Assembly (NCBI GenBank): GCA_003216595.1
Contig: QCIQ01000001.1
Location: forward strand, 159,415-223,414
Source: Prochlorococcus sp. AG-402-M18
GTDB lineage: Bacteria; Cyanobacteriota; Cyanobacteriia; PCC-6307; Cyanobiaceae
Reading direction: 5' to 3'
Length of the DNA: 64,000 nt
The first letter of the stretch is position 1; every line of letters starts with the position of its first letter. Under the pieces are notes generated by a model that did no database searches, had not been told where the DNA came from, and saw only the letters and a list, made by a program, of their open reading frames with translations. A program made the translations under genes and the position numbers. Below are positions 34,917-42,690 of the stretch, piece after piece.

Positions 34917-35051
34917 TTATCTATTCAATCAAGTTTAAATAAATATATTTATTCTTTATTATACATAACAATGCCTACCTTTAATCTTTATGATATATCT
35001 ATATAATATATAACAAAACACTATTAATAGATTTATCCAATAGCTCAGAAT

Positions 35052-35609
35052 ATGATCACACCAATATCCAAAAACTATAAAGGACTCATATCAATCACTG
35101 GACCGACAAAAAGTGGAAAAAGTAAATTAGCTGAATTTTTAATAACGGAGCAAGATCCCGTTACTTACATAGCAACTTCAAAACCAAGACCCCATGATCC
35201 AGATTGGCAAAAAAGAATATCTGTTCACAGGAAGAGAAGACCTGATAGCTGGAGTCTCATTGAGTATCCAAAAGATATCTGCAAAACAATTGAATCCATT
35301 AATGGAAATCAGTCAATATTAATTGACTCAATAGGTGGCTTAGTGGAGCAGCACTTAATATTGGATGACGATCAATGGAACAATTTCCAAATTAATTTTC
35401 TTAATTGCCTTTCAGAAGCTAATTTATGTGTGGTTGTTGTTTCTGAGGAAGTTGGCTGGGGAATTGTTCCTGCCTCGCAAATTGGTTATTTATTTCGTGA
35501 ACGACATTGCTCTCTAACTTCATTGATAAATCGCCAATCCAAAAAAAGATGGCTTGCTGTCAATGGGACTGCAATTGAGTTAGATAAAATTGGCCATCTT
35601 ATACCATGA
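35052..35609 (+). CDS. cobU: Adenosylcobinamide kinase / adenosylcobinamide-phosphate guanylyltransferase
   Basis: SITGPTKSGKSKLAEFLI P-loop, VTYIATSKPRPHDPDWQKRISVHRKRRPDSW, VVVSEEVGWGIVP. Confidence 0.92.
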   Translation: MITPISKNYKGLISITGPTKSGKSKLAEFLITEQDPVTYIATSKPRPHDPDWQKRISVHRKRRPDSWSLIEYPKDICKTIESINGNQSILIDSIGGLVEQHLILDDDQWNNFQINFLNCLSEANLCVVVVSEEVGWGIVPASQIGYLFRERHCSLTSLINRQSKKRWLAVNGTAIELDKIGHLIP

Positions 35610-36106
35610 ATTCATTAAATAGTTCTAGACCGAGAGTCGCCTTATTTGAACCAAGAATTCCACAGAACACAGGAACAATAGGTAGATCATGCTTAGCCTT
35701 TAATATGTCGTTAGATATTATTAAACCAACAGGCTTTAGCTTTGAAGATAAATATTTAAAAAGAGCAGGTCTAGATTACTGGGCTAACGTAGATGTACAT
35801 TTATATGAATCATTTGAACAATATAAAAATTCTTTTTGCAACTCCAGAATTATCGCTTTAACAAAAAAAAGTAGTAATTCAATATCCAATATTATTTATA
35901 AAGAGACAGATATTCTTCTATTCGGAAGAGAGGATACTGGTTTACCCGATAGCATAATGAATAAATGTGAAATAGTGGCTGGGATACCAATGCCTGGAGG
36001 TGAGAATCAATTAATGACTGGTGGAGTTAGAAGTTTGAATTTATCTGTTGCATGTGGGATTGTTTCTTATTCAGCATGCTTGCAATTAAATTTATTAGGA
36101 ATGTAG
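35606..36106 (+). CDS. trmL: tRNA (cytidine(34)-2'-O)-methyltransferase (SPOUT)
   Basis: LFEPRIPQNTGTIGRSCLAF, LLFGREDTGLP, MPGGENQLMTGGVRSLNLSVA. Confidence 0.92.
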   Translation: MNSLNSSRPRVALFEPRIPQNTGTIGRSCLAFNMSLDIIKPTGFSFEDKYLKRAGLDYWANVDVHLYESFEQYKNSFCNSRIIALTKKSSNSISNIIYKETDILLFGREDTGLPDSIMNKCEIVAGIPMPGGENQLMTGGVRSLNLSVACGIVSYSACLQLNLLGM

Positions 36107-36115
36107 ATGGTTTTT

Positions 36116-36301
36116 TTATCCAAGATAATTACAGTATAAGACTCCATCATTTATTATATTATTGTCATCTATTTCTAACCATTCCTTGTATTCATCATAA
36201 AGAGCTTCCCTGTTTTCCCCTTCTAAGTTAGTGAGTTGTTTAAGAGATCCGTTAAGCATTACCTCAACAGACTGTAAAGCTCCAGATTGCTTTGAAGACA
36301 T
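36116..36301 (-). CDS. Small conserved hypothetical protein (61 aa), paralog of 36541..36720
   Basis: MSSKQSGALQSVEVMLNGSLKQLTNLEGENREALYDEYKEWLEIDDNNIINDGVLYCNYLG; track places the start upstream at 36340, but the internal Met fits the paralog better. Confidence 0.6.
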   Translation of the reverse strand: MSSKQSGALQSVEVMLNGSLKQLTNLEGENREALYDEYKEWLEIDDNNIINDGVLYCNYLG

Positions 36302-36540
36302 AGAGGAAATATATTTAAAATAATAATAACCGATTAACAAATATATTTCAGTTTCATTTATTACAGAATTTATAATTAATCATTAAAACATATTAAAATA
36401 AAAAAGTATATATGCTAATCCAATATTTATGTCTCTGTAAACCGAATTAAAGAATTTAATGAAAATCTGTGGAATTACGGGATTTACTAATTAACATAGG
36501 TTTAAACAGGGATTAAAATTATAGTGATCATAAAACAGTA

Positions 36541-36720
36541 ATGAAAAAAACAAATTTAGTTAGCAGCTGTGAAGTCACAATTAATTCTGCACTTAAGAGA
36601 ATTTCAAGACTAGAAGGTAAGAACAAAAAAGCACTAGAAAGTGAATTCAGAGAATGGATAACTGCTATTAATGGTGATAATAAAAACTATGATGTCCTCT
36701 ATACAAATAAAATCAATTAA
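36541..36720 (+). CDS. Small hypothetical protein (59 aa), paralog of 36116..36301; not in supplied track
   Basis: MKKTNLVSSCEVTINSALKRISRLEGKNKKALESEFREWITAINGDNKNYDVLYTNKIN*; shares LEGxNxxALxxExxEW and DxxxxDxVLYxN. Confidence 0.6.
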   Translation: MKKTNLVSSCEVTINSALKRISRLEGKNKKALESEFREWITAINGDNKNYDVLYTNKIN

Positions 36721-37250
36721 AAATATAACCCTCGTACATTTTGCATGATATCGGATATCTTGTAACATGATATATTTATCGAGTTAGAATTTTACTTGTT
36801 GAACTTCTAAAGGCGTTAAATAGATTGACAAATGGGTTAAATATAGAAAAGAAATAATGTGTAAAAGAAGATCTTATGGCAATCAAGAATTCCCATAATC
36901 CGACAAAAATAAATCAGTTGATAATATTGATATATTTCAGTAAGATTTCAGACAATTTATATCAGATTAGTGTTCATCGTGAGTTAGTTATTAGATCAGG
37001 TTTATAAAAAGCTTTAATTTACCTTCAAGTCACTAAACACTCCTGATTACTTAATTTTTATATATAAACTATAAAATAATATAGAAGATAGATTATGAAT
37101 TCGAATGCATGAATATATATATGAATCAAATTATATTACAAAAAGATATAAATTTAAATTAAATACACTAAGGGATACTAATAAATTGATGTTTGCATAA
37201 ATCAATAAGCGAACTATAGTGAGATGATAGATTATTTAATTTAGGAAAAA

Positions 37251-37466
37251 ATGAAGTCCATATCTATTTTTCTTAAAAATATAAGGAATCTCTTACCCTA
37301 TTTAATATTAATAGCCATTTATTTCTTTTTTATAAATCTTGAGGCAAGAAAAGAAACAGGTAATAAAGTAAATAAAAACGAAAAAAACATACCATCAGTT
37401 GACAAATCAAGCTTTGAAGAGAAAAATTTTAGGATAAAAATACCTGTTATTCCATATAAAAAGTAG
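37251..37466 (+). CDS. Small single-TM hypothetical protein
   Basis: 71-aa ORF with LLPYLILIAIYFFFINLE and a charged C-terminus. Confidence 0.5.
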   Translation: MKSISIFLKNIRNLLPYLILIAIYFFFINLEARKETGNKVNKNEKNIPSVDKSSFEEKNFRIKIPVIPYKK

Positions 37467-37467
37467 A

Positions 37468-37581
37468 TTAATACCTAATATTTAATTTAGAAGTCCTCAT
37501 CTTAAATAAGTCTGTTTGTCTTTGTTCTGCTCTTTCAAGCTGTTTTTTAATTTCTAAGCAGTGTTGGCAGTTGCAAGTCAT
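37468..37581 (-). CDS. Cys-containing microprotein (37 aa); not in supplied track
   Basis: Read on minus strand: MTCNCQHCLEIKKQLERAEQRQTDLFKMRTSKLNIRY*; CxCxxC at N-terminus. Confidence 0.4.
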   Translation of the reverse strand: MTCNCQHCLEIKKQLERAEQRQTDLFKMRTSKLNIRY

Positions 37582-38202
37582 TTTATTAAGAAGAGTAATT
37601 AAGGACTAATCTTGATTGAGATGAACTAGTGATGGTTCGTTAAATTGGAATAGGTAAGTAATGTAGAATAATTTTTTTTCAATTTATCAATTATATTAAT
37701 ATTTTCAAGTATTTTTTTAGATCTGAGAATATTCATAGGTAATGATTTATATGTTGAGTTAGTTGATTTTCATTTTAATTGTATATAGCGATCTGTTGAA
37801 TCAATATCGATTTCGATAATGGACTCTTTGTACACATCCAATATGGAATTGAAATTAGATTGTAATAAGAGGATTCTGGCTTTTTAGGTTGAACTTTTTC
37901 TTGATCTATGTGTTTCAATTTAAAATGAAATGTTGAGAAGAATCACATACAGTAATAAGTGATACATAAACTATTACGATTTTTTATTTATATATATATT
38001 ATTGAATTATGATAGCAATGAGAAATTAGTATTATACCTTTTATTCGATTAACGTTTATACGTGTATTAACTATGTTTGTTTAACCTTCTATCGGTTATG
38101 TTAAAGCATTAAATTTTAACTCATCAATAATTATCTTTTTATTAAATATCATTATCAATAATCATAATGATCTAATGTGTCTTTACTACTTATATTAACT
38201 TT

Positions 38203-38394
38203 ATGAACAGAAAGTTATTTACTTCAGATAGCAAAAGTAGTCATTTTTTACTTGGCTTTGACAAAAAAGCCGCACTCGCTATCCAGAATCACTTTCGTTT
38301 AAGTAATTATCAAATGTTAGTCCTTTGCTGGCTAAAGGGATTATGGACTGGTATTTTAATTTCTCTTGCTCTCCACTATTTTATAAGTCACTAA
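38203..38394 (+). CDS. Small hypothetical membrane protein
   Basis: 63 aa: ...AIQNHFRLSNYQMLVLCWLKGLWTGILISLALHYFISH. Confidence 0.5.
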   Translation: MNRKLFTSDSKSSHFLLGFDKKAALAIQNHFRLSNYQMLVLCWLKGLWTGILISLALHYFISH

Positions 38395-38580
38395 AGATAT
38401 TCATCAAGTTTTATATCTAATATTTGTTAACCTAACTAATAAATCAAATTAAGTTTAGAAATAAATAAATTTAATAATTAATTTGTTTCTTGAAGTGTAT
38501 GATTATGAATTTAATTATAATATATATAGTCATTCAAATTTTTTTGTAATCAGCTATTAATGATAAAAATTGAGGGTTTT

Positions 38581-38736
38581 TTAAATTTTGTTTGTTTTTT
38601 CTATAACTTTTTGTGATTCAACTCTGGAGAGAGAAGCCTCAATTTGTGCCAAAACTTGCTGCAGTTCTGCAGTCTTATTCAATGAGTTCTCAGCCATGGA
38701 TCTAAGTTTTTGAAGTTCATTAGAAGCTGTTTTCAT
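38581..38736 (-). CDS. Coiled-coil microprotein (51 aa), paralog of 39191..39322; not in supplied track
   Basis: MKTASNELQKLRSMAENSLNKTAELQQVLAQIEASLSRVESQKVIEKTNKI*. Confidence 0.55.
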   Translation of the reverse strand: MKTASNELQKLRSMAENSLNKTAELQQVLAQIEASLSRVESQKVIEKTNKI

Positions 38737-38950
38737 AGAAAAGATGAATGTGTGAATTTTCCTAGATAAGGAGAGTAGAATATAAAATTTTTAATTAAGG
38801 AAGACACGAATAAATTGCCAGACATTTTCCTGATGTCAATACCTATGATCGTGATCTGTTGATAAATCTATTATTAGAATTACTTATTTATTCTTTAGAA
38901 TATATTGATTATTATTAAGCTAGAATTAAATAATAATAAAAGAGTTAGAT

Positions 38951-38982
38951 AAAAAAAGAACATTGATTTACCAATGTTCTTT
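38951..38982 (-). terminator. Rho-independent terminator-like hairpin
   Basis: 11-bp perfect stem AAAGAACATTG (38955-38965) / CAATGTTCTTT (38972-38982), 6-nt loop; the A-run at 38951-38957 gives a T-run on the minus transcript. Confidence 0.7.
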
Positions 38983-39038
38983 ATAGAGTTAAATAAACTT
39001 GATCAAGTTGAAGATCAATTAAGTAGCTAGATTAAAAT

Positions 39039-39098
39039 TTAATCGTCTTTTCCTTTCTTTTCAGAGTCTACTGGTCTAACTGGCTTAGGCAAAAGCAT
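39039..39098 (-). CDS. Candidate 19-aa peptide; not in supplied track
   Basis: MLLPKPVRPVDSEKKGKDD*, with the minus-strand terminator-like hairpin ~57 nt downstream. Confidence 0.35.
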   Translation of the reverse strand: MLLPKPVRPVDSEKKGKDD

Positions 39099-39190
39099 GA
39101 TAAAAGTTTATCTCTGTTCTTATTTATAGGTGTTTTTCAAAATACGTAAATAAGAATTATAAGTTTGAAACTTCTTGATACATGACTATT

Positions 39191-39322
39191 TTAGTTCTGT
39201 GACTTCTCATTAATCTTTTGATTTTCCTTTCTTGAGAGTGCCGCTTCGATTTGTGCTATGGCTTGTTGCAGTTGAGCATTTTTACTTATTGATTCATTGT
39301 CCTTTGCCAGATGCTTCTGCAT
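39191..39322 (-). CDS. Coiled-coil microprotein (43 aa), paralog of 38581..38736; not in supplied track
   Basis: MQKHLAKDNESISKNAQLQQAIAQIEAALSRKENQKINEKSQN*. Confidence 0.52.
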   Translation of the reverse strand: MQKHLAKDNESISKNAQLQQAIAQIEAALSRKENQKINEKSQN

Positions 39323-39477
39323 AACTTGTGATTAATTTGTCTTAGACAAAATAAATTAGCAGCTAAGCAAGCATCTTTAATTTAAATGAAGAAACCAAGA
39401 CAGTCTTTAACTAACTAAAAGCTAAAATTTGAATGTTCATGAGATATTCCATTATCTAACCTAAATGGGGAGTAACT

Positions 39478-39684
39478 ATGACAGAAGATTGGAAACCTGT
39501 AGATTCTCAAGTACTTGTTGATGCCTGGGAAGAAATTAAAGACTGTGCTGAAGGTATCCAAAAAGATCTTGCCTGCCCAGATGAGACTATTTCAAAAATG
39601 CTGAGGTCAGTAGCTGAAACTTTTGACAATAGTGTTGAAGAATTACTCGATAAAGCAGAAGAGGATTGGGAAGAAGTAAAATAG
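39478..39684 (+). CDS. Small acidic hypothetical protein
   Basis: MTEDWKPVDSQVLVDAWEEIKDCAEGIQKDLACPDETISKMLRSVAETFDNSVEELLDKAEEDWEEVK. Confidence 0.55.
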   Translation: MTEDWKPVDSQVLVDAWEEIKDCAEGIQKDLACPDETISKMLRSVAETFDNSVEELLDKAEEDWEEVK

Positions 39685-39840
39685 ATGTATCATCTAATTA
39701 TGAATCCAGATTTCTTTCAATCTCCTGATCCAGTAACTCATATTGGCCTATGGAAATCAATAGTTGGCTTATTCATAGTCTTATTCGCTACCTTTGTTGG
39801 TGTAGAAATCAGGCTAGGCAATGAAGATGAAGAACCATAA
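39685..39840 (+). CDS. Small single-TM protein (51 aa) directly following 39478..39684; not in supplied track
   Basis: MYHLIMNPDFFQSPDPVTHIGLWKSIVGLFIVLFATFVGVEIRLGNEDEEP*. Confidence 0.5.
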   Translation: MYHLIMNPDFFQSPDPVTHIGLWKSIVGLFIVLFATFVGVEIRLGNEDEEP

Positions 39841-39987
39841 TAAATTCTTAATTGTTAATTAAAAGTAATTAATTAAAAACTATATTAATTATATTATCAT
39901 CTGAATTTCTAATATAATTTTTATAATTGAATAAAAAAATTATATTTATTATATAGATAATTATTATTTTTAATCATAAAAAATATT

Positions 39988-40530
39988 ATGCCTCCATGGA
40001 TGTCTGAAATCAGATCTGCGCAGAGAAAAGAATTTGGACTTGATTTCTCAAGATTTGTTCAACTAGCTACAATTGGAATTGATAATACGCCAAGGGTAAG
40101 AACAGTCGTATTTAGAGGATGGAGTGAATCATCTGAGATGGAAATATATATTGATAAAAGAAGTCAAAAATATTATGAATTAGATTTGAATAATAACGTA
40201 GAAATTTGCTGGTTTTTTTTAAGATCAAAATGTCAGTTCAGGCTAAGAGGAACATCTAGAGTTGGTTTAGTTAATGAAAACATTCATCATTGGAAGCACC
40301 TAAGTCAAGAATCTAAATCAATGTGGAGATGGCCAATGCCAGGAGAGGCTTATGATTATAATAAAAATATAGATTTAGCACTTAACGATAATGAGGATAA
40401 GTCTAATAATTTTATTTTATTAAAGATTAATATAACTTACGTTGATCAATTGCTACTACATAAACCTATTCATATAAGAAGAAGATGGTTCCTAAAAAAC
40501 GAATGGATTGAGGAACGTATCAACCCATAA
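39988..40530 (+). CDS. Pyridoxamine 5'-phosphate oxidase-like FMN-binding protein
   Basis: PPWMSEIRSAQRKE, LATIGIDNTPRVRTVVFRGW, DKRSQKYYELDLNNNVEICWFF, KPIHIRRRW. Confidence 0.82.
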   Translation: MPPWMSEIRSAQRKEFGLDFSRFVQLATIGIDNTPRVRTVVFRGWSESSEMEIYIDKRSQKYYELDLNNNVEICWFFLRSKCQFRLRGTSRVGLVNENIHHWKHLSQESKSMWRWPMPGEAYDYNKNIDLALNDNEDKSNNFILLKINITYVDQLLLHKPIHIRRRWFLKNEWIEERINP

Positions 40531-40536
40531 ATAATT

Positions 40537-40594
40537 GAGGATGACGAAGCTTACTGTTGGGGAAGCTTCATTATGTTCCGATCACCCTCTTTTT
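40537..40594 (+). terminator. Nested double stem-loop ending in a T-run (terminator or small structured RNA)
   Basis: Outer stem GAGGATGA (40537-40544) / TCACCCTC (40582-40589, one A-C mismatch) enclosing GAAGCTT (40546-40552) / AAGCTTC (40563-40569), then TTTTT; starts 7 nt after the stop at 40530. Confidence 0.6.
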
Positions 40595-40701
40595 ATTCAT
40601 AGCAACGTTTTTTACTAATGGCAACAAGATTAATTAAATGCCAAAAATAATAGTTTATTAATATCAAAAACTTTTTGTTTTAAATTACTTAAATAAAAGA
40701 G

Positions 40702-40878
40702 TTATTTAGAGTGAAATTCTTTTTTTCCCCATGCCTTATGCTTTCTATCTAAATCTGATATCGAATTACATTGAGCTTTTAATTTCAGTAAATATGAAAC
40801 CTTCGAAATTTTGGTGTATGAGATTTTGTCTGTAGAGTCTACTATAGACTGGTATGCGGTTAAGTAATTACTACTCAT
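40702..40878 (-). CDS. Small hypothetical protein (58 aa); not in supplied track
   Basis: MSSNYLTAYQSIVDSTDKISYTKISKVSYLLKLKAQCNSISDLDRKHKAWGKKEFHSK*. Confidence 0.45.
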   Translation of the reverse strand: MSSNYLTAYQSIVDSTDKISYTKISKVSYLLKLKAQCNSISDLDRKHKAWGKKEFHSK

Positions 40879-41344
40879 TAAGACCTTTTTCTAATATTAT
40901 AATATTGACTACACAATTTATAAAATTCAAATATTTTAATATTATTTTTCTTTTTCCTATACACTCTATTTGACAATATGAGCAATATAGATTTATGCAA
41001 TATTCAAGATAATGCGATTAAAATAAAGCTAACTTGATTAATTATTCTGCTATTTATACAATCATTTTTACTTGATTAATAAGTGCCTTTACATTCATTC
41101 CACAGTAATGAAATATAGATTATCTAGTCTTTCTTTGAACACCACTCATTTAAAAATAGATTAATGGTCTTAACTTATTTAGAAAATTGAAGAAAAATTG
41201 AGATCTAAAGATTTCTTCCTTATAAGACCATCCTGAATTATTATGTTAAGTGTATGCCTTTTACTATAAGATTTGATAACTCTTTTCAAGAAATTCACTT
41301 GGAAAAAGTCAGTACACAATCTTTTCTTATAAAGGTATCAGTGA

Positions 41345-41418
41345 GTCAGTGTAGCTCAGCCGGTTAGAGCACAGCATTCATAACGCTGAGGTCGAGAGTT
41401 CAAGTCTCTCCACTGACA
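41345..41418 (+). tRNA. tRNA with CAU anticodon (probably tRNA-Met)
   Basis: Acceptor GTCAGTG/CACTGAC, D-stem GCTC/GAGC, loop TTCATAA, T-arm GAGAG-TTCAAGT-CTCTC, discriminator A. Confidence 0.92.
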
Positions 41419-41537
41419 TTCTTAATTTTTAACCTATCAACGATATAGGTGATATCCAATTTAATATGTTTTTTTTATGTGAAATCTTAAAGGACTATCT
41501 TTTATAAGAAGTTATTATACAAAATGAAGAATTAATA

Positions 41538-41951
41538 TTATTTCAAATCGATTTGATTAAGTCGGTCTTTGAACGTTGCAGATGAAGAGTTGTCACTAGA
41601 TTTCGATGGATCAGCCAGGAATGATTGATTTTGGCGGCTAATATTATTATTTATACTTTTATTATATATAGAAAAATCTTTAGCATTGTTAAAACTTACA
41701 GTTGATTCATTACTATTGAGCTCATTACTTTTATTAGAATTATTAGATAATGAACTATTTTGTTTATTTGAAATAATTGATTCGTTTGAATTATCTAGAT
41801 TAGTATTATTGTTCTTATTAGAAGAGGCATTTTTCTTATTATTTAATGGATACTTTTTGACTTCATTTTTCAACTGATTTAATAGCTTATAATGATTTGA
41901 AGAACTATATTTTTTAACAAGAGATGGGTCCCAACTTATTGGATCATTCAT
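41538..41951 (-). CDS. Asn/Ser-rich low-complexity hypothetical protein
   Basis: Ordered-looking ends (PISWDPSLVKKYSSSNHYKLLNQLKNEVKKYPLN ... ATFKDRLNQIDLK) around an Asn/Ser/Lys-rich linker. Confidence 0.65.
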   Translation of the reverse strand: MNDPISWDPSLVKKYSSSNHYKLLNQLKNEVKKYPLNNKKNASSNKNNNTNLDNSNESIISNKQNSSLSNNSNKSNELNSNESTVSFNNAKDFSIYNKSINNNISRQNQSFLADPSKSSDNSSSATFKDRLNQIDLK

Positions 41952-42073
41952 TTTATGGTTTATCCTCGATTGGATAGAAAGGCTAAGTTACTTTGGTGTT
42001 TACATGATAAATTATAAGTAGGAAAAGGGGAAGTTCTTCACCTTCCAAACCAAACAAATACAAATCAATTTCC

Positions 42074-42670
42074 ATGACGACAAACGAGTGCCTAAGGGTT
42101 GGAATGCAAGCTCCTGATTTTGCTGCTACAGCAGTCGTTGATCAAGAATTTAATGAGATATCGCTTTCTCAGTACAGGGGAAAGTATGTGGTTCTATTTT
42201 TCTATCCACTAGACTTCACATTTGTTTGCCCTACTGAGATAACAGCCTTTAGTGACAGATATAGTGATTTCAGTAGCAAGAACACTGAAGTGTTAGGTGT
42301 TTCAGTAGATAGTAAATTTACACATCTTGCTTGGATTCAAACACCAAGAAATGAGGGCGGGATTGGAGATATCAACTATCCTCTCGTGTCAGATCTTAAG
42401 CGTGAAATTTGCCAAGCTTATAATGTCTTAAATGAGGATGGAGAAGCTGATAGAGGGTTATTTATAATTAATCCAAGTGGAATAATTATGCATTCAACAA
42501 TCAATAAAGCCCCAGTTGGTCGCAACATAGATGAAACATTAAGAATTTTGCAAGCATATCAATATGTTGAATCTCACCCTGATGAAGTATGTCCTGCTGG
42601 TTGGACACCTGGTGACAAAACCATGAAAGAAGATCCTAAAGGTAGTAAGGAATACTTTTCAGCTCTATAG
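42074..42670 (+). CDS. 2-Cys peroxiredoxin
   Basis: [21 protein letters not shown] peroxidatic Cys; [25 protein letters not shown] resolving Cys. Confidence 0.95.
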   Translation: MTTNECLRVGMQAPDFAATAVVDQEFNEISLSQYRGKYVVLFFYPLDFTFVCPTEITAFSDRYSDFSSKNTEVLGVSVDSKFTHLAWIQTPRNEGGIGDINYPLVSDLKREICQAYNVLNEDGEADRGLFIINPSGIIMHSTINKAPVGRNIDETLRILQAYQYVESHPDEVCPAGWTPGDKTMKEDPKGSKEYFSAL

Positions 42671-42690
42671 AAAAAAATAAAAATTATATT

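Noticed and set aside
36876-37007. Candidate 43-aa ORF MAIKNSHNPTKINQLIILIYFSKISDNLYQISVHRELVIRSGL
   Set aside because: No paralog, terminator or coding signal beyond openness; within chance expectation for AT-rich DNA.
37022-37050. Possible tRNA 3'-end repeat (TTCAAGTC) as an att site for the tRNA at 41345
   Set aside because: Only ~8 nt identical; expected by chance, and no integrase is visible.
40537-40594. Assignment to a named cyanobacterial Yfr sRNA family
   Set aside because: The loop has a TTGGGG run, but I cannot match it to a specific Yfr consensus without a covariance search.
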